A DNA stretch of 64,000 bases from Streptomyces sp. M92 (GCF_028473745.1 NZ_CP101137.1:3782001-3846000), one strand, 5' to 3'. Counted from the stretch's first letter, positions 51,791 through 59,887 are shown. The notes: a model not told the origin generated them from the sequence alone. Translations and numbers: made by a program.

Positions 51791-52036
51791 CGCCTCACAC
51801 CCCGCTTCCTGCGGGCCCGCCGGCCTTAGTGGATGTCCTGCTCATGTCTCTCTTTCGGCTCGCCTGGCGACACATAGCGGCCGGTGTGCGGGCCGCAGGG
51901 GAACATCATGCCGGTGGGCACCGACCCCGACGCCGCTCGGGGCCCCGGGAAGTCCGGAACCCCGATCGGAAGCCGGGTCTCCCCGTCGTCCGCCCCCAAC
52001 GTAGCGGCAAGCCTCCGGGGGCCGCAGGGGGCCGTC

Positions 52037-52159
52037 TCACCCTCCGGCCGAGGAGTCCCGCCGGCCGATGCTGCGAATGCTGGCGAGAGTCAGGATTCCG
52101 AGGCCGACGAGCGTGGCGGCGCCGCCGATCAGCTCTGCGCTCAGGTCGCTCAGGTGCAT
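52037..52159 (-). CDS. 40-aa single-pass membrane protein
   Basis: A short frame on the minus strand, ATG at 52159 and TGA at 52037, with an excellent ribosome-binding site (TTGGAGG five bases before ATG). The product is MHLSDLSAELIGGAATLVGL then GILTLASIRSIGRRDSSAGG. A single hydrophobic helix (about residues 10-28) is followed by a basic, positive-inside tail. It is located between the RCK pair and the KimA-like transporter, both potassium-related, so a small regulatory subunit is possible. No homologue is claimed. It is too short for usual gene callers. Confidence 0.68.
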   Translation of the reverse strand: MHLSDLSAELIGGAATLVGLGILTLASIRSIGRRDSSAGG

Positions 52160-52353
52160 GGGACCTCCAAGGGGCGGTGCGACGGCCGGGGAGCGGTCGG
52201 CAATCGGGCAGTCTTCGTCATACAGTCGGACATTCAGGCACGCCGACCGCGCGACCTGTGGAATCCGCAGCCCTCCCGGCCGCCGAATTCACCCGTAGGG
52301 CAGAGCGCGGGGCGATCGGGGGTGGCGGGTGGGCGGGCGCCCGTTCGAAGGCT

Positions 52354-52368
52354 TACGATCCTCTGTTG
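52354..52368 (+). promoter_or_regulatory. Leaderless promoter of the KimA-like gene
   Basis: A TACGAT -10 hexamer ends eight bases before the GTG start and there is no ribosome-binding site, so transcription very likely begins at or next to the start codon. Confidence 0.6.
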
Positions 52369-54431
52369 TGTCCAAACTGACCGACGTGCCCAAACGGATT
52401 CTGATCGGGCGCGCACTGCGCAGTGACCGGCTGGGCGAAACGCTCCTGCCGAAGCGCATCGCCCTCCCCGTCTTTGCCTCCGACCCGCTGTCCTCCGTGG
52501 CCTACGCGCCCGGCGAGGTCCTGCTGGTCCTGTCCATCGCGGGCGTGTCGGCGTACCACTTCAGCCCCTGGATCGCGGTCGCGGTCGTCGTGCTGATGTT
52601 CACCGTGGTCGCCTCCTACCGGCAGAACGTGCACGCCTACCCGAGCGGGGGCGGCGACTACGAGGTGGCGAACACCAACCTCGGCCCGAAGGCCGGTCTG
52701 ACGGTGGCGAGCGCCCTCCTGGTCGACTACGTACTGACCGTCGCGGTCTCCATCTCCTCCGGCATCGAGAACCTCGGCTCCGCGATCCCCTTCGTGGTCG
52801 AGCACAAGGTCCTCTGCGCCATCGCCGTCATCCTGCTGCTGACGCTGATGAACCTGCGCGGCGTCAAGGAGTCGGGCACGCTCTTCGCCATCCCGACGTA
52901 CGTCTTCGTCGCGGGCGTCTTCATCATGATTGCCTGGGGCGCCTTCCGCGGCCTGGTCCTGGACGACACCATGCGCGCCCCCACCGCGGACTACGAGATC
53001 AAGCCGGAGCACGGCGGCCTCGCGGGCTTCGCCCTGGTCTTCCTCCTCCTGCGCGCCTTCTCCTCCGGCTGCGCCGCCCTCACCGGCGTGGAGGCGATCT
53101 CCAACGGCGTCCCGGCCTTCCGCAAGCCCAAGTCGAAGAACGCGGGCAACACCCTCGCGCTGATGGGCCTGCTCGCCGTCACCATGTTCTGCGGCATCAT
53201 CGCCCTGGCCGCCGCCACCGACGTCCGCATGTCGGAGAACCCGGCCACCGACCTCTTCCACAACGGCGTCGCGCTCGGCTCGGACTACGTGCAGCACCCG
53301 GTGATCTCGCAGGTCGCCGAGGCGGTCTTCGGGGAGGGCAGCTTCCTCTTCATCATCCTGGCCGCCGCCACCGCACTCGTCCTCTTCCTCGCCGCGAACA
53401 CCGCCTACAACGGCTTCCCGCTGCTCGGCTCGATCCTCGCCCAGGACCGCTACCTGCCCCGCCAGCTGCACACCCGCGGCGACCGCCTGGCCTTCTCCAA
53501 CGGCATCGTGCTCCTCGCCGGCGCCGCGATGCTCCTGGTCTTCATCTACGGAGCCGACTCGACGCGCCTGATCCAGCTCTACATCGTCGGCGTCTTCGTC
53601 TCCTTCACGCTCAGCCAGATCGGCATGGTCCGCCACTGGAACCGCCACCTGGCCACAGAGAAGGACCCGGCCGCCCGCCGCCGCATGATCCGCTCCCGCG
53701 CGATCAACGCCTTCGGCGCCTTCTTCACCGGCCTGGTCCTGGTCGTCGTACTGGCCACCAAATTCACGCACGGCGCCTGGGTCGCCCTGCTCGGCATGTG
53801 CATCTTCTTCGCGACGATGACGGCCATCCGCAAGCACTACGACCGCGTCGCCGAGGAGATCGCCGCCCCCGAGGACCCCGACGAGGCGCAGCCCGACGAC
53901 ATGGTCCGCCCGTCCCGCGTCCACTCGGTCGTCCTCATCTCCAAGATCCACCGGCCCACCCTCCGCGCCCTCGCCTACGCCAAGCTCATGCGCTCCGACA
54001 CCCTGGAGGCACTCAGCGTCAACGTCGACCCGGCCGAGACCAAGGCCCTGCGCGACGAATGGGAACGGCGCGGCATCGCCGTACCGCTGAAGGTGCTGGA
54101 CTCGCCCTACCGCGAGATCACGCGGCCGGTCATCGAGTACGTCAAGAGCCTGCGCAAGGAGTCCCCGCGCGACGCGGTCTCGGTGATCATCCCCGAATAC
54201 GTGGTCGGCCACTGGTACGAACACCTGCTGCACAACCAGAGCGCCCTGCGCCTCAAGGGCCGCCTGCTCTTCACCCCCGGTGTCATGGTCACCTCGGTCC
54301 CGTACCAGCTCCAGTCCTCCGAGGCCGCCAAGCGGCGCGCGCGCAAGCGCCAGGACTGGAACGCGCCCGGTGCGGTCCGGCGCGGCCCCGCGGGCCCCGA
54401 CCGGGCGAAGGAGTCCTCGCCGTCGAAGTAG
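52368..54431 (+). CDS. KimA-like potassium transporter (APC superfamily)
   Basis: 687-aa, 12-helix APC-superfamily protein whose sequence follows KimA (YdaO) of Bacillus subtilis rather than amino-acid permeases. Shared blocks include SSVAYAPGE, SYRQNVHAYPSGGGDYEV, LLVDYVLTVAVSISSG, AFSSGCAALTGVEAISNGVPAF and, in the cytoplasmic C-terminal domain, LHNQSALRLKGRLL with VPYQLQ at the end. KimA is a K+/H+ symporter inhibited by c-di-AMP. The neighbours are RCK proteins and kdpDE, which supports a potassium role. GTG 52368 is probably leaderless. Assignment is from recognised motifs, not a search. Confidence 0.85.
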   Translation: MSKLTDVPKRILIGRALRSDRLGETLLPKRIALPVFASDPLSSVAYAPGEVLLVLSIAGVSAYHFSPWIAVAVVVLMFTVVASYRQNVHAYPSGGGDYEVANTNLGPKAGLTVASALLVDYVLTVAVSISSGIENLGSAIPFVVEHKVLCAIAVILLLTLMNLRGVKESGTLFAIPTYVFVAGVFIMIAWGAFRGLVLDDTMRAPTADYEIKPEHGGLAGFALVFLLLRAFSSGCAALTGVEAISNGVPAFRKPKSKNAGNTLALMGLLAVTMFCGIIALAAATDVRMSENPATDLFHNGVALGSDYVQHPVISQVAEAVFGEGSFLFIILAAATALVLFLAANTAYNGFPLLGSILAQDRYLPRQLHTRGDRLAFSNGIVLLAGAAMLLVFIYGADSTRLIQLYIVGVFVSFTLSQIGMVRHWNRHLATEKDPAARRRMIRSRAINAFGAFFTGLVLVVVLATKFTHGAWVALLGMCIFFATMTAIRKHYDRVAEEIAAPEDPDEAQPDDMVRPSRVHSVVLISKIHRPTLRALAYAKLMRSDTLEALSVNVDPAETKALRDEWERRGIAVPLKVLDSPYREITRPVIEYVKSLRKESPRDAVSVIIPEYVVGHWYEHLLHNQSALRLKGRLLFTPGVMVTSVPYQLQSSEAAKRRARKRQDWNAPGAVRRGPAGPDRAKESSPSK

Positions 54432-54509
54432 ACTGGACGGCTGTTGTCCTTCGGCGCCCGCCTTCCGGCGGCCGTGCCTTGCCGTCCCGTTCTCTGGAGT
54501 CACCCCGCC

Positions 54510-55838
54510 ATGCAGGCAGAACCGAAGAAATCGCTGGTGGGGGAGGAGTACGAGGTCGAGATCGGCCCCGTCGCCCACGGCGGCCACTGCATCGCCCGTA
54601 CGTCCGAGGGGCAGGTGCTGTTCGTCCGGCACACGCTGCCCGGCGAGCGGGTCGTGGCCCGGGTGACCGAGGGCGAGGAGGGCGCCCGCTTCCTGCGCGC
54701 CGACGCGGTCGAGATCCTGGACGCCTCCAAGGACCGCATCGAGGCCCCCTGCCCCTTCGCCGGCCCCGGCCGCTGCGGCGGCTGCGACTGGCAGCACGCC
54801 AAGCCGGGCGCCCAGCGCCGCCTCAAGGGCGAGGTCGTCGCCGAGCAGCTGAAGCGCCTGGCGGGCCTCACCCCCGAGGAGGCCGGCTGGGACGGCACGG
54901 TGATGCCGGCCGAGGGCGACAAGGTGCCCGCCGGCCAGGTCCCGTCCTGGCGTACCCGCGTCCAGTACGCCGTCGACTCCGAGGGCCGCGCGGGCCTGCG
55001 CAAGCACCGCTCGCACGAGGTCCAGCCGATCGACCACTGCATGATCGCCGCGGAGGGCGTCAGCGAGCTGGGCATCGAGGCACGGGACTGGCCGGGCATG
55101 GAGTCCGTCGAGGCGATCGCGGCCACCGGCTCCCAGGACCGCCAGGTCATCCTGACCCCGCGACCGGGCGCCCGCCTGCCCATCGTCGAGCTCGACCGCC
55201 CGGTCTCCGTCATGCGCGTCGGGGAGAAGGACGGCGGCGTCCACCGCGTCCACGGCCGCCCCTTCGTCCGCGAGCGCGCCGACGACCGCACCTACCGGGT
55301 GGGCAGCGGCGGCTTCTGGCAGGTCCACCCCAAGGCCGCCGACACCCTGGTCAAGGCGGTCATGCAGGGCCTGCTCCCGCGCAAGGGCGACATGGCCCTC
55401 GACCTGTACTGCGGAGTCGGCCTCTTCGCCGGCGCCCTCGCCGACCGGGTCGGCGACAAGGGCGCCGTCCTCGGCATCGAGTCCGGCAAGCGCGCGGTCG
55501 AGGACGCCCGGCACAACCTCGCCGGCTTCGACCGGGTGCGGATCGAACAGGGCAAGGTGGAGTCCGTCCTGCCGCGCACGGGCATCGACGAGGTCGACCT
55601 GATCGTCCTGGACCCGCCGCGCGCGGGGGCGGGACGGAAGACGGTGGAGCACCTCGCGTCCCTGGGGGCGCGTCGCGTCGCGTACGTGGCGTGCGACCCG
55701 GCGGCGCTGGCGCGGGATCTGGGGTACTTCCGGGACGGGGGGTACCGGGTGCGGATGCTGCGGGTGTTCGATCTGTTCCCGATGACGTCGCACGTCGAGT
55801 GCGTCGCGATTCTCGAACCTGCTGGCAAGGGGTCCTGA
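54510..55838 (+). CDS. TrmA/RlmD-family RNA (uracil-5)-methyltransferase
   Basis: 442-aa SAM-dependent RNA methyltransferase. An N-terminal TRAM domain is followed by Fe-S cysteines (APCPFAGPGRCGGCDWQH plus a later Cys), SAM-binding LDLYCGVGLFAGAL, LDPPRAG and the catalytic Cys in YVACDPAAL. The target base in tRNA or rRNA is not known. ATG 54510 has CTGGAG upstream. Its last 60 bases form the att-like sequence repeated at 62712 and, degraded, at 63161, so the gene end seems to be an integration site that stays intact after insertion. Confidence 0.9.
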   Translation: MQAEPKKSLVGEEYEVEIGPVAHGGHCIARTSEGQVLFVRHTLPGERVVARVTEGEEGARFLRADAVEILDASKDRIEAPCPFAGPGRCGGCDWQHAKPGAQRRLKGEVVAEQLKRLAGLTPEEAGWDGTVMPAEGDKVPAGQVPSWRTRVQYAVDSEGRAGLRKHRSHEVQPIDHCMIAAEGVSELGIEARDWPGMESVEAIAATGSQDRQVILTPRPGARLPIVELDRPVSVMRVGEKDGGVHRVHGRPFVRERADDRTYRVGSGGFWQVHPKAADTLVKAVMQGLLPRKGDMALDLYCGVGLFAGALADRVGDKGAVLGIESGKRAVEDARHNLAGFDRVRIEQGKVESVLPRTGIDEVDLIVLDPPRAGAGRKTVEHLASLGARRVAYVACDPAALARDLGYFRDGGYRVRMLRVFDLFPMTSHVECVAILEPAGKGS

Positions 55839-55849
55839 CATGCGCTTTT
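55779..55849 (+). repeat. att-like repeat, copy 1 (3' end of methyltransferase gene)
   Basis: These 71 bases cover the last part of the methyltransferase gene and a few bases after the stop. About 64 of 71 positions match the copy at 62712-62781. An intact gene end on one side and a stray copy on the other is how attL and attR look after insertion into a gene's 3' end. Confidence 0.7.
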
Positions 55850-55988
55850 TTCGTCCGGGTGGGTTGCTCGACCTGTCCCTCCGTGCAGCGGTTCGAGCGG
55901 GCGGATCGGTCTCTATAACTCGCTAACCCGCGGGTTCGTGCGCGAGGTGCGTGCACAGGCAACGTCTTTCGAGGCGTTCGGGGATTCT

Positions 55989-56008
55989 TGACGCTCGGGT
56001 GACGCTCG
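55989..56008 (+). repeat. Paired 9-bp direct repeats (candidate left arm site)
   Basis: TGACGCTCG occurs twice with starts 11 bp apart. The same pair with the same spacing recurs at 62611-62630 near the other end of the island. Such short paired arms inside both ends resemble tyrosine-integrase arm-binding sites. Confidence 0.55.
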
Positions 56009-56097
56009 CAGCAGAAGCCTCTGCTGCACCTCCTGAGGCGCTGTGCGCCGCCATCTTGGGCTCCGCGTTTTAGAACACGGTTCGACCACGTCAGTCG

Positions 56098-56116
56098 TGA
56101 TACCGGCCAGGTATCA
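56098..56116. promoter_or_regulatory. Operator-like inverted repeat of the toxin-antitoxin genes
   Basis: TGATACC-GGCCA-GGTATCA, perfect 7-bp arms, eight bases before the antitoxin start and overlapping its likely -10 element (TATCAT). It fits autorepression by the ribbon-helix-helix antitoxin. Confidence 0.7.
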
Positions 56117-56123
56117 TGCATGT

Positions 56124-56318
56124 ATGGCGATGACACTCCGACTCCCCGACGACCTTGACGCGAAGCTGTCCGAGCGGGCTCGTCGGGAAGGCCGCAGCAA
56201 GCAGGAACTTGCCATCGAGGCCATCCGTGACGCCCAGAACCGGGCCGAGCTGAAGGTCGATGACGTCCTGGCCGAGCTGATGGACAGCGATGCGGAGATC
56301 CTGGACTACCTGAAGTGA
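56124..56318 (+). CDS. Ribbon-helix-helix antitoxin
   Basis: 64-aa DNA-binding antitoxin. It begins MAMTLRLPDDLDAKL, the beta strand of a MetJ/CopG-like ribbon-helix-helix, followed by a helix (SKQELAIEAIRDA) and an acidic tail (LMDSDAEILDYLK) that probably neutralises the toxin. The transcript looks leaderless, with TATCAT just upstream. Its stop overlaps the toxin start by GTGA. The pair lies just inside the att-like repeat, a common place for addiction modules on mobile DNA. Confidence 0.88.
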   Translation: MAMTLRLPDDLDAKLSERARREGRSKQELAIEAIRDAQNRAELKVDDVLAELMDSDAEILDYLK

Positions 56319-56707
56319 CCGGCGTGCGCTACCTCCAGATCGACGAGATCCTGGCCATCGCCCGCACGGTCAACGGCACCGAACACAGCGTGCGCGACAT
56401 GGGCCTTCTGGTGTCGGCGATCGAGCGACCCCGGACCAACGTGTTCGGGGCCGAGCTGTATCCCACGTTGCACGAGAAGGCTGCGGCACTGCTGCACTCC
56501 GTCGCCCGCAACCACGCGCTGATCGACGGCAACAAGCGCACCGCCTGGCTCGCCATGCGTGTCTTCCTGCGGTTCAACGGCGTCAGCGCGAGTACCGTCC
56601 CACCGCACGTTTCCGTGGCCGGCCCGTTCGTCGAGGACGTCGCGCAGGACAACATCGAGGTACCGGCCATCGCCAAGCGCCTCTCGACATGGTTCCCCGT
56701 TTCCTGA
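56315..56707 (+). CDS. doc: Doc-type toxin (Fic/DOC fold)
   Basis: 130-aa toxin. The signature reads HALIDGNKRTAWLAM near residue 66, matching the Doc form H-x-F/L-x-D-G-N-K-R-T. Doc enzymes phosphorylate elongation factor Tu and stop translation. The usual flanking helices are present and length is normal, so the toxin appears intact. It is coupled by a 4-bp overlap to the antitoxin, which here is ribbon-helix-helix rather than the classical Phd fold. Confidence 0.9.
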   Translation: MTGVRYLQIDEILAIARTVNGTEHSVRDMGLLVSAIERPRTNVFGAELYPTLHEKAAALLHSVARNHALIDGNKRTAWLAMRVFLRFNGVSASTVPPHVSVAGPFVEDVAQDNIEVPAIAKRLSTWFPVS

Positions 56708-56743
56708 CGCTCCAGGACGTCCCGGGGTCGCCTTACACGGAGG

Positions 56744-57110
56744 TCACATGCGACCGATCCAGTCCGCTATGGTCGCGGCGAACTCCTGGGGCACTTGCTC
56801 AGATGCCGCCACGCGCCCGTCGGACAGCACTCTGGTCGGGCAGCCGAGCGCTGCCGCGAACTTCGCCAGGGACGGCCGGGAGGAGTGATCGTCGGGCGCA
56901 CAGACCGCCAGCGTGCGTGCGGTGATCTGTGGCAGGCGGGGTTCCATGACGTAGCGGCGCACCGCTTCGTGGCCCTCCTCCACGCGGTCGAGGGCAGTCA
57001 GCGCGGTCCACGACGTACCGTCCCAGGGCCGCCTCCTCGCCGGGACGGTAGAAGGCGCGTCGCTTGTCCCACAACTCCAGCAGATGGGTGCCGTCTACAG
57101 ACCCCAGCAG
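56744..57110 (-). pseudogene. Alpha/beta hydrolase fragment (frameshifted)
   Basis: The C-terminal part of an alpha/beta hydrolase in two frames. An upstream piece contains GSVDGTHLLELWDKRRAFYRP and GRYVVDR. A frame change near 57000 is then needed to continue with LTALDRVEEGHEAVRRYV, ARTLAVCAPDDHSSRP and the end VPQEFAATIADWI. The N-terminal half with the nucleophile elbow is missing. It therefore cannot be functional and marks decay in this region. Confidence 0.75.
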
Positions 57111-57176
57111 CAGGATTCAGTACGGCGTCGCGGCGCTGCCGCCTCACTCGCGCATCGATCGGGGAATGCGGCATGT

Positions 57177-57214
57177 GGTGAGGGCCCGGCCGGCGTGCCG
57201 GTCGGGCCCTCACC
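57177..57214 (-). terminator. Terminator of the cold-shock group
   Basis: An 18-bp stem with one G-T pair and a 2-base loop (GGTGAGGGCCCGGCCGGC against its complement), 33 bases beyond the stop of the minus-strand 103-aa gene. Confidence 0.75.
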
Positions 57215-57247
57215 GCTGTTCTGGTGTCGGCGCGCTTGTCGCGTCGG

Positions 57248-57559
57248 TCAGACGGACAGGTGGGGGGCGCCGAGCATTGCGGAAGCCCGCTGCAACGGAC
57301 TGTCGCTGCGCGCGGGGGCGGCCTCGGTAAGGGTGCGGCAGGTGAAGCCCAGCTGGGCCATGGCCCTCAGAACTTCGCCGGCGCTGAAGTCGCGGCGGTC
57401 CTGGCGGGTGATGACCTGGCCGACCTGCTTGGCGGGGTAGCGGCGTCGTCCGATGATCACGGACTCGCCGGTGACCGGTTCGGGTTTGACGCCCTTCATC
57501 GATTCCAGCACGCCGCTCTTGGTCAGGTCGAACGGGAAGCGGGCAATGACACAGCGCAT
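57248..57559 (-). CDS. Conserved hypothetical protein of the cold-shock group
   Basis: 103 aa with an internally consistent fold but no named domain. It begins MRCVIARFPFDLTKSGVLES, then a basic KQVGQVITRQDRRDFSAGEV segment and a C-terminal TCRTLTEAAPA. ATG 57559 has GAGG five bases upstream. It is the last gene of a minus-strand series Csp, DEAD helicase, CBS protein and this one. From memory, similar proteins accompany Csp/helicase genes in other Streptomyces, so an RNA or cold-related role is possible but not shown. Confidence 0.78.
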   Translation of the reverse strand: MRCVIARFPFDLTKSGVLESMKGVKPEPVTGESVIIGRRRYPAKQVGQVITRQDRRDFSAGEVLRAMAQLGFTCRTLTEAAPARSDSPLQRASAMLGAPHLSV

Positions 57560-57608
57560 GATGCCTCACAGGCAGGAGAGGTTACGGGGCCGGCCGCCGT
57601 TTGGCGGT

Positions 57609-58013
57609 TCAGCGGGAGAGAGCGAGGACGCCCAGGGCGCTGCCGTGTTCGTCGACCACGGGCACCAGCCCGAGCCGTCCGAAGGGCACCGCGTCCTCGG
57701 CTTCTTCCCTCGTGGCCAATGGTGAGACGAAGGGCTCGCTGCCGTCGGTGATGTCACCGAGGCGGAGCCGGTCGGTGTACTCGGAGCTGTCCCGGACGGC
57801 GGTGAGCCGGGCCTGGGTGACCAGGCCGACGCACCGGGCATCCTCGTCGCAGACGACCAGATGCTCGGTACGGGCGGCGGTCATCACAGACAGCGCCACC
57901 TCGACGGTCATGTCGAACCAGACCTGTGGCCCGGCGGCGTCCATGACGTCGGCCACCGTGCCGTGCAATGGGCGAGCGATAACGGAGCGATACTGCAGCT
58001 GTCCTAGCGTCAA
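57609..58013 (-). CDS. CBS-domain protein
   Basis: 134-aa protein of two CBS motifs (TVADVMDAAGPQVWFDMTVEVALSVM; LRLGDITDGSEPFVSPLATREEAEDAV). Such pairs bind adenosine nucleotides and act as energy sensors. The TTG start at 58013 has GGAGG upstream, which decides the start. It lies 46 bp after the DEAD-box helicase. A regulatory role in the cold-shock group is inferred from position only. Confidence 0.85.
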   Translation of the reverse strand: MTLGQLQYRSVIARPLHGTVADVMDAAGPQVWFDMTVEVALSVMTAARTEHLVVCDEDARCVGLVTQARLTAVRDSSEYTDRLRLGDITDGSEPFVSPLATREEAEDAVPFGRLGLVPVVDEHGSALGVLALSR

Positions 58014-58059
58014 GGGGTGCCTCCTGCGCAGACGGGCGGGGTTCTTGATCAGGACGGTT

Positions 58060-59556
58060 CTAGGCGGCCGCGCCAGTCGTGGACTTGGGTGCGGGGGTAC
58101 GCCGGGTCGCCGAGGCGGGGCGGCGTCGGCCGCGTGAGGTGGCGCCGCGCTTCTTGGGGCGTTCGGTCGCCGGGGCGGTGATGACGACCGGGATGCCGCT
58201 CGGGGCCTGGGCTCCGGTGATCCGGCTGAGGGCCTCGTCGCCCGGGCTGACCGGGGTGGTCTGCGGCCGGATCCCGGCGTCCGACATGAGACGGACCATG
58301 CCGCGGCGCTGGCTCGGGGTGACGAGCGTGACGACGCTGCCGGACTCGCCGGCGCGGGCCGTGCGGCCGCCCCGGTGGAGGTAGTCCTTGTGGTCGGTCG
58401 GCGGGTCGACGTTGACGACGAGGTCGAGGTTGTCGACGTGGATGCCGCGTGCCGCGACGTTGGTCGCCACCAGGACGGTGACGTGTCCGGTCTTGAACTG
58501 CGCCAGGGTGCGGGTGCGCTGCGGCTGGGACTTGCCGCCGTGCAGGGCGGCGGCCCGTACCCCGCTGTCGAGCAGGTCCCGGGTCAGTCTGTCGACGGCG
58601 TGCTTGGTGTCGAGGAACATGATCACGCGACCGTCGCGTGCGGCGATCTCGGTCGTGGCCGCGTATTTGTCGGCGCCGTGGACATGGAGTACGTGGTGCT
58701 CCATCGTTGTGACGGCGCCGGCCGAGGGGTCGACGGAGTGCACGACCGGATCGGTCAGGTAGCGGCGTACGAGCAGGTCGACGTTGCGGTCGAGGGTGGC
58801 GGAGAACAGCATGCGCTGGCCTTCGGGGCGGACCTGGTCGAGCAGGGCGGTGACCTGCGGCATGAAGCCCATGTCGGCCATCTGGTCGGCCTCGTCGAGG
58901 ACGGTGATGGAGACCTGGTTCAGCCGGCAGTCGCCGCGGTCGATGAGGTCCTTGAGACGTCCCGGGGTGGCGACGACGACCTCGGCGCCACCGCGCAGCG
59001 CCGACGCCTGCCTGCCGATCGACATCCCGCCCACAACGGTGGCCAGCCGCAGCTTCACAGAGCGGGCGTACGGGGTGAGCGCGTCGGTGACCTGCTGCGC
59101 CAGTTCACGTGTCGGTACGAGGACCAGCCCCAGCGGCTGCCGAGGCTCGGCCCGCCGTCCGGCCGTACGGGCCAGCAGAGCCAGGCCGAAGGCGAGGGTC
59201 TTTCCGGAACCGGTGCGCCCGCGGCCCATGATGTCGCGGCCGGCGAGGGAGTTCGGCAGGGTCGCGGCCTGGATCGGGAACGGCACGGTCACCCCTTGTT
59301 GGCCGAGCGCGGCCAGCAGTTCCCCGGGCATGTCGAGATCGGCGAAGCCCTCCGCGGCGGGAAGCGCGGGGGTGATCGTCCGGGGGAGGGCGAACTCCCC
59401 CTGGACGGCGGCGGGCCGCCGGCCGTAACCGCCGGAGCGGCTGGGTCCGGCCGGCCGGCGCGGCGCCGGCGAACCGAAGCGGCTGCCGCCCTTTCCGGAG
59501 TCGGCACTGCCCTGACGGGTGCGAGTGAAGCGGTCGTTCGTGCGTGTGCGGTTCAT
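58060..59556 (-). CDS. DEAD-box ATP-dependent RNA helicase
   Basis: 498-aa RNA helicase. Motifs in order: Q-motif (FPIQAATLP), I (GRTGSGKT), Ia (PTRELA), Ib (TPGRL), II (DEAD in VLDEADQM), III (SAT), then domain 2 with IV-VI (VATNVAARGIHV; HRGGRTARAG). The N-terminus is Arg/Gly/Ser-rich and the C-terminus basic, both common in cold-shock helicases. ATG 59556 has GGAAGG upstream. It follows a cold-shock protein gene whose terminator and a 290-bp AT-richer leader lie between, so helicase expression probably has its own promoter. Confidence 0.93.
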   Translation of the reverse strand: MNRTRTNDRFTRTRQGSADSGKGGSRFGSPAPRRPAGPSRSGGYGRRPAAVQGEFALPRTITPALPAAEGFADLDMPGELLAALGQQGVTVPFPIQAATLPNSLAGRDIMGRGRTGSGKTLAFGLALLARTAGRRAEPRQPLGLVLVPTRELAQQVTDALTPYARSVKLRLATVVGGMSIGRQASALRGGAEVVVATPGRLKDLIDRGDCRLNQVSITVLDEADQMADMGFMPQVTALLDQVRPEGQRMLFSATLDRNVDLLVRRYLTDPVVHSVDPSAGAVTTMEHHVLHVHGADKYAATTEIAARDGRVIMFLDTKHAVDRLTRDLLDSGVRAAALHGGKSQPQRTRTLAQFKTGHVTVLVATNVAARGIHVDNLDLVVNVDPPTDHKDYLHRGGRTARAGESGSVVTLVTPSQRRGMVRLMSDAGIRPQTTPVSPGDEALSRITGAQAPSGIPVVITAPATERPKKRGATSRGRRRPASATRRTPAPKSTTGAAA

Positions 59557-59845
59557 ACGGAACCTTCCTCGATGCGGCACATATCAAGGAATTTCCGAAG
59601 CAATGGGCAGCACGGAGAATCGCAAGAATGGACCGGTGGGCCTTGCCAGCGGATCTGGCCAACAGAGAATCTGTGCGGCACATGCGCTGGAATGATTGGG
59701 GGTGCTGTGGGCTTCGATATTCGAAGCGTCCACTGCGCTGTAGCTATGAAGGATGCGGGTTGCACCCTCGAAGGACGATCCGTGTGCGGTAAGCACATGC
59801 TGTCCGGGGTGTCGTCCGCAGGTGAAAACACTGCGGGAAACGCAT
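59557..59845. other. AT-richer leader of the helicase gene
   Basis: 289 bases with no gene, clearly lower in GC than the flanking DNA. A long structured 5' leader is common for cold-induced messages. It contains CAGAGAATCT (59663-59672), which also occurs in the leader of the cold-shock protein gene (60338-60347). Confidence 0.5.
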
Positions 59846-59887
59846 GTAGCTGGGGCCCGCACCCCGAAGGATGCGGGCCCCAGCTAC
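59846..59887 (-). terminator. Terminator of the cold-shock protein gene
   Basis: Perfect 16-bp stem (GTAGCTGGGGCCCGCA / complement) with a 10-base loop, 20 bases past the stop. Confidence 0.85.

Noticed and set aside
51829..51912. 23-27-codon minus-strand frame starting MMFPCGPHTG upstream of the RCK genes
   Set aside because: No ribosome-binding site precedes its ATG codons, and it overlaps the better-placed 16-codon leader candidate.
55850..55980. Possible tRNA or small RNA as the integration target after the methyltransferase gene
   Set aside because: No cloverleaf, T-loop or CCA-like end can be drawn. The repeated sequence is the protein gene's own 3' end.
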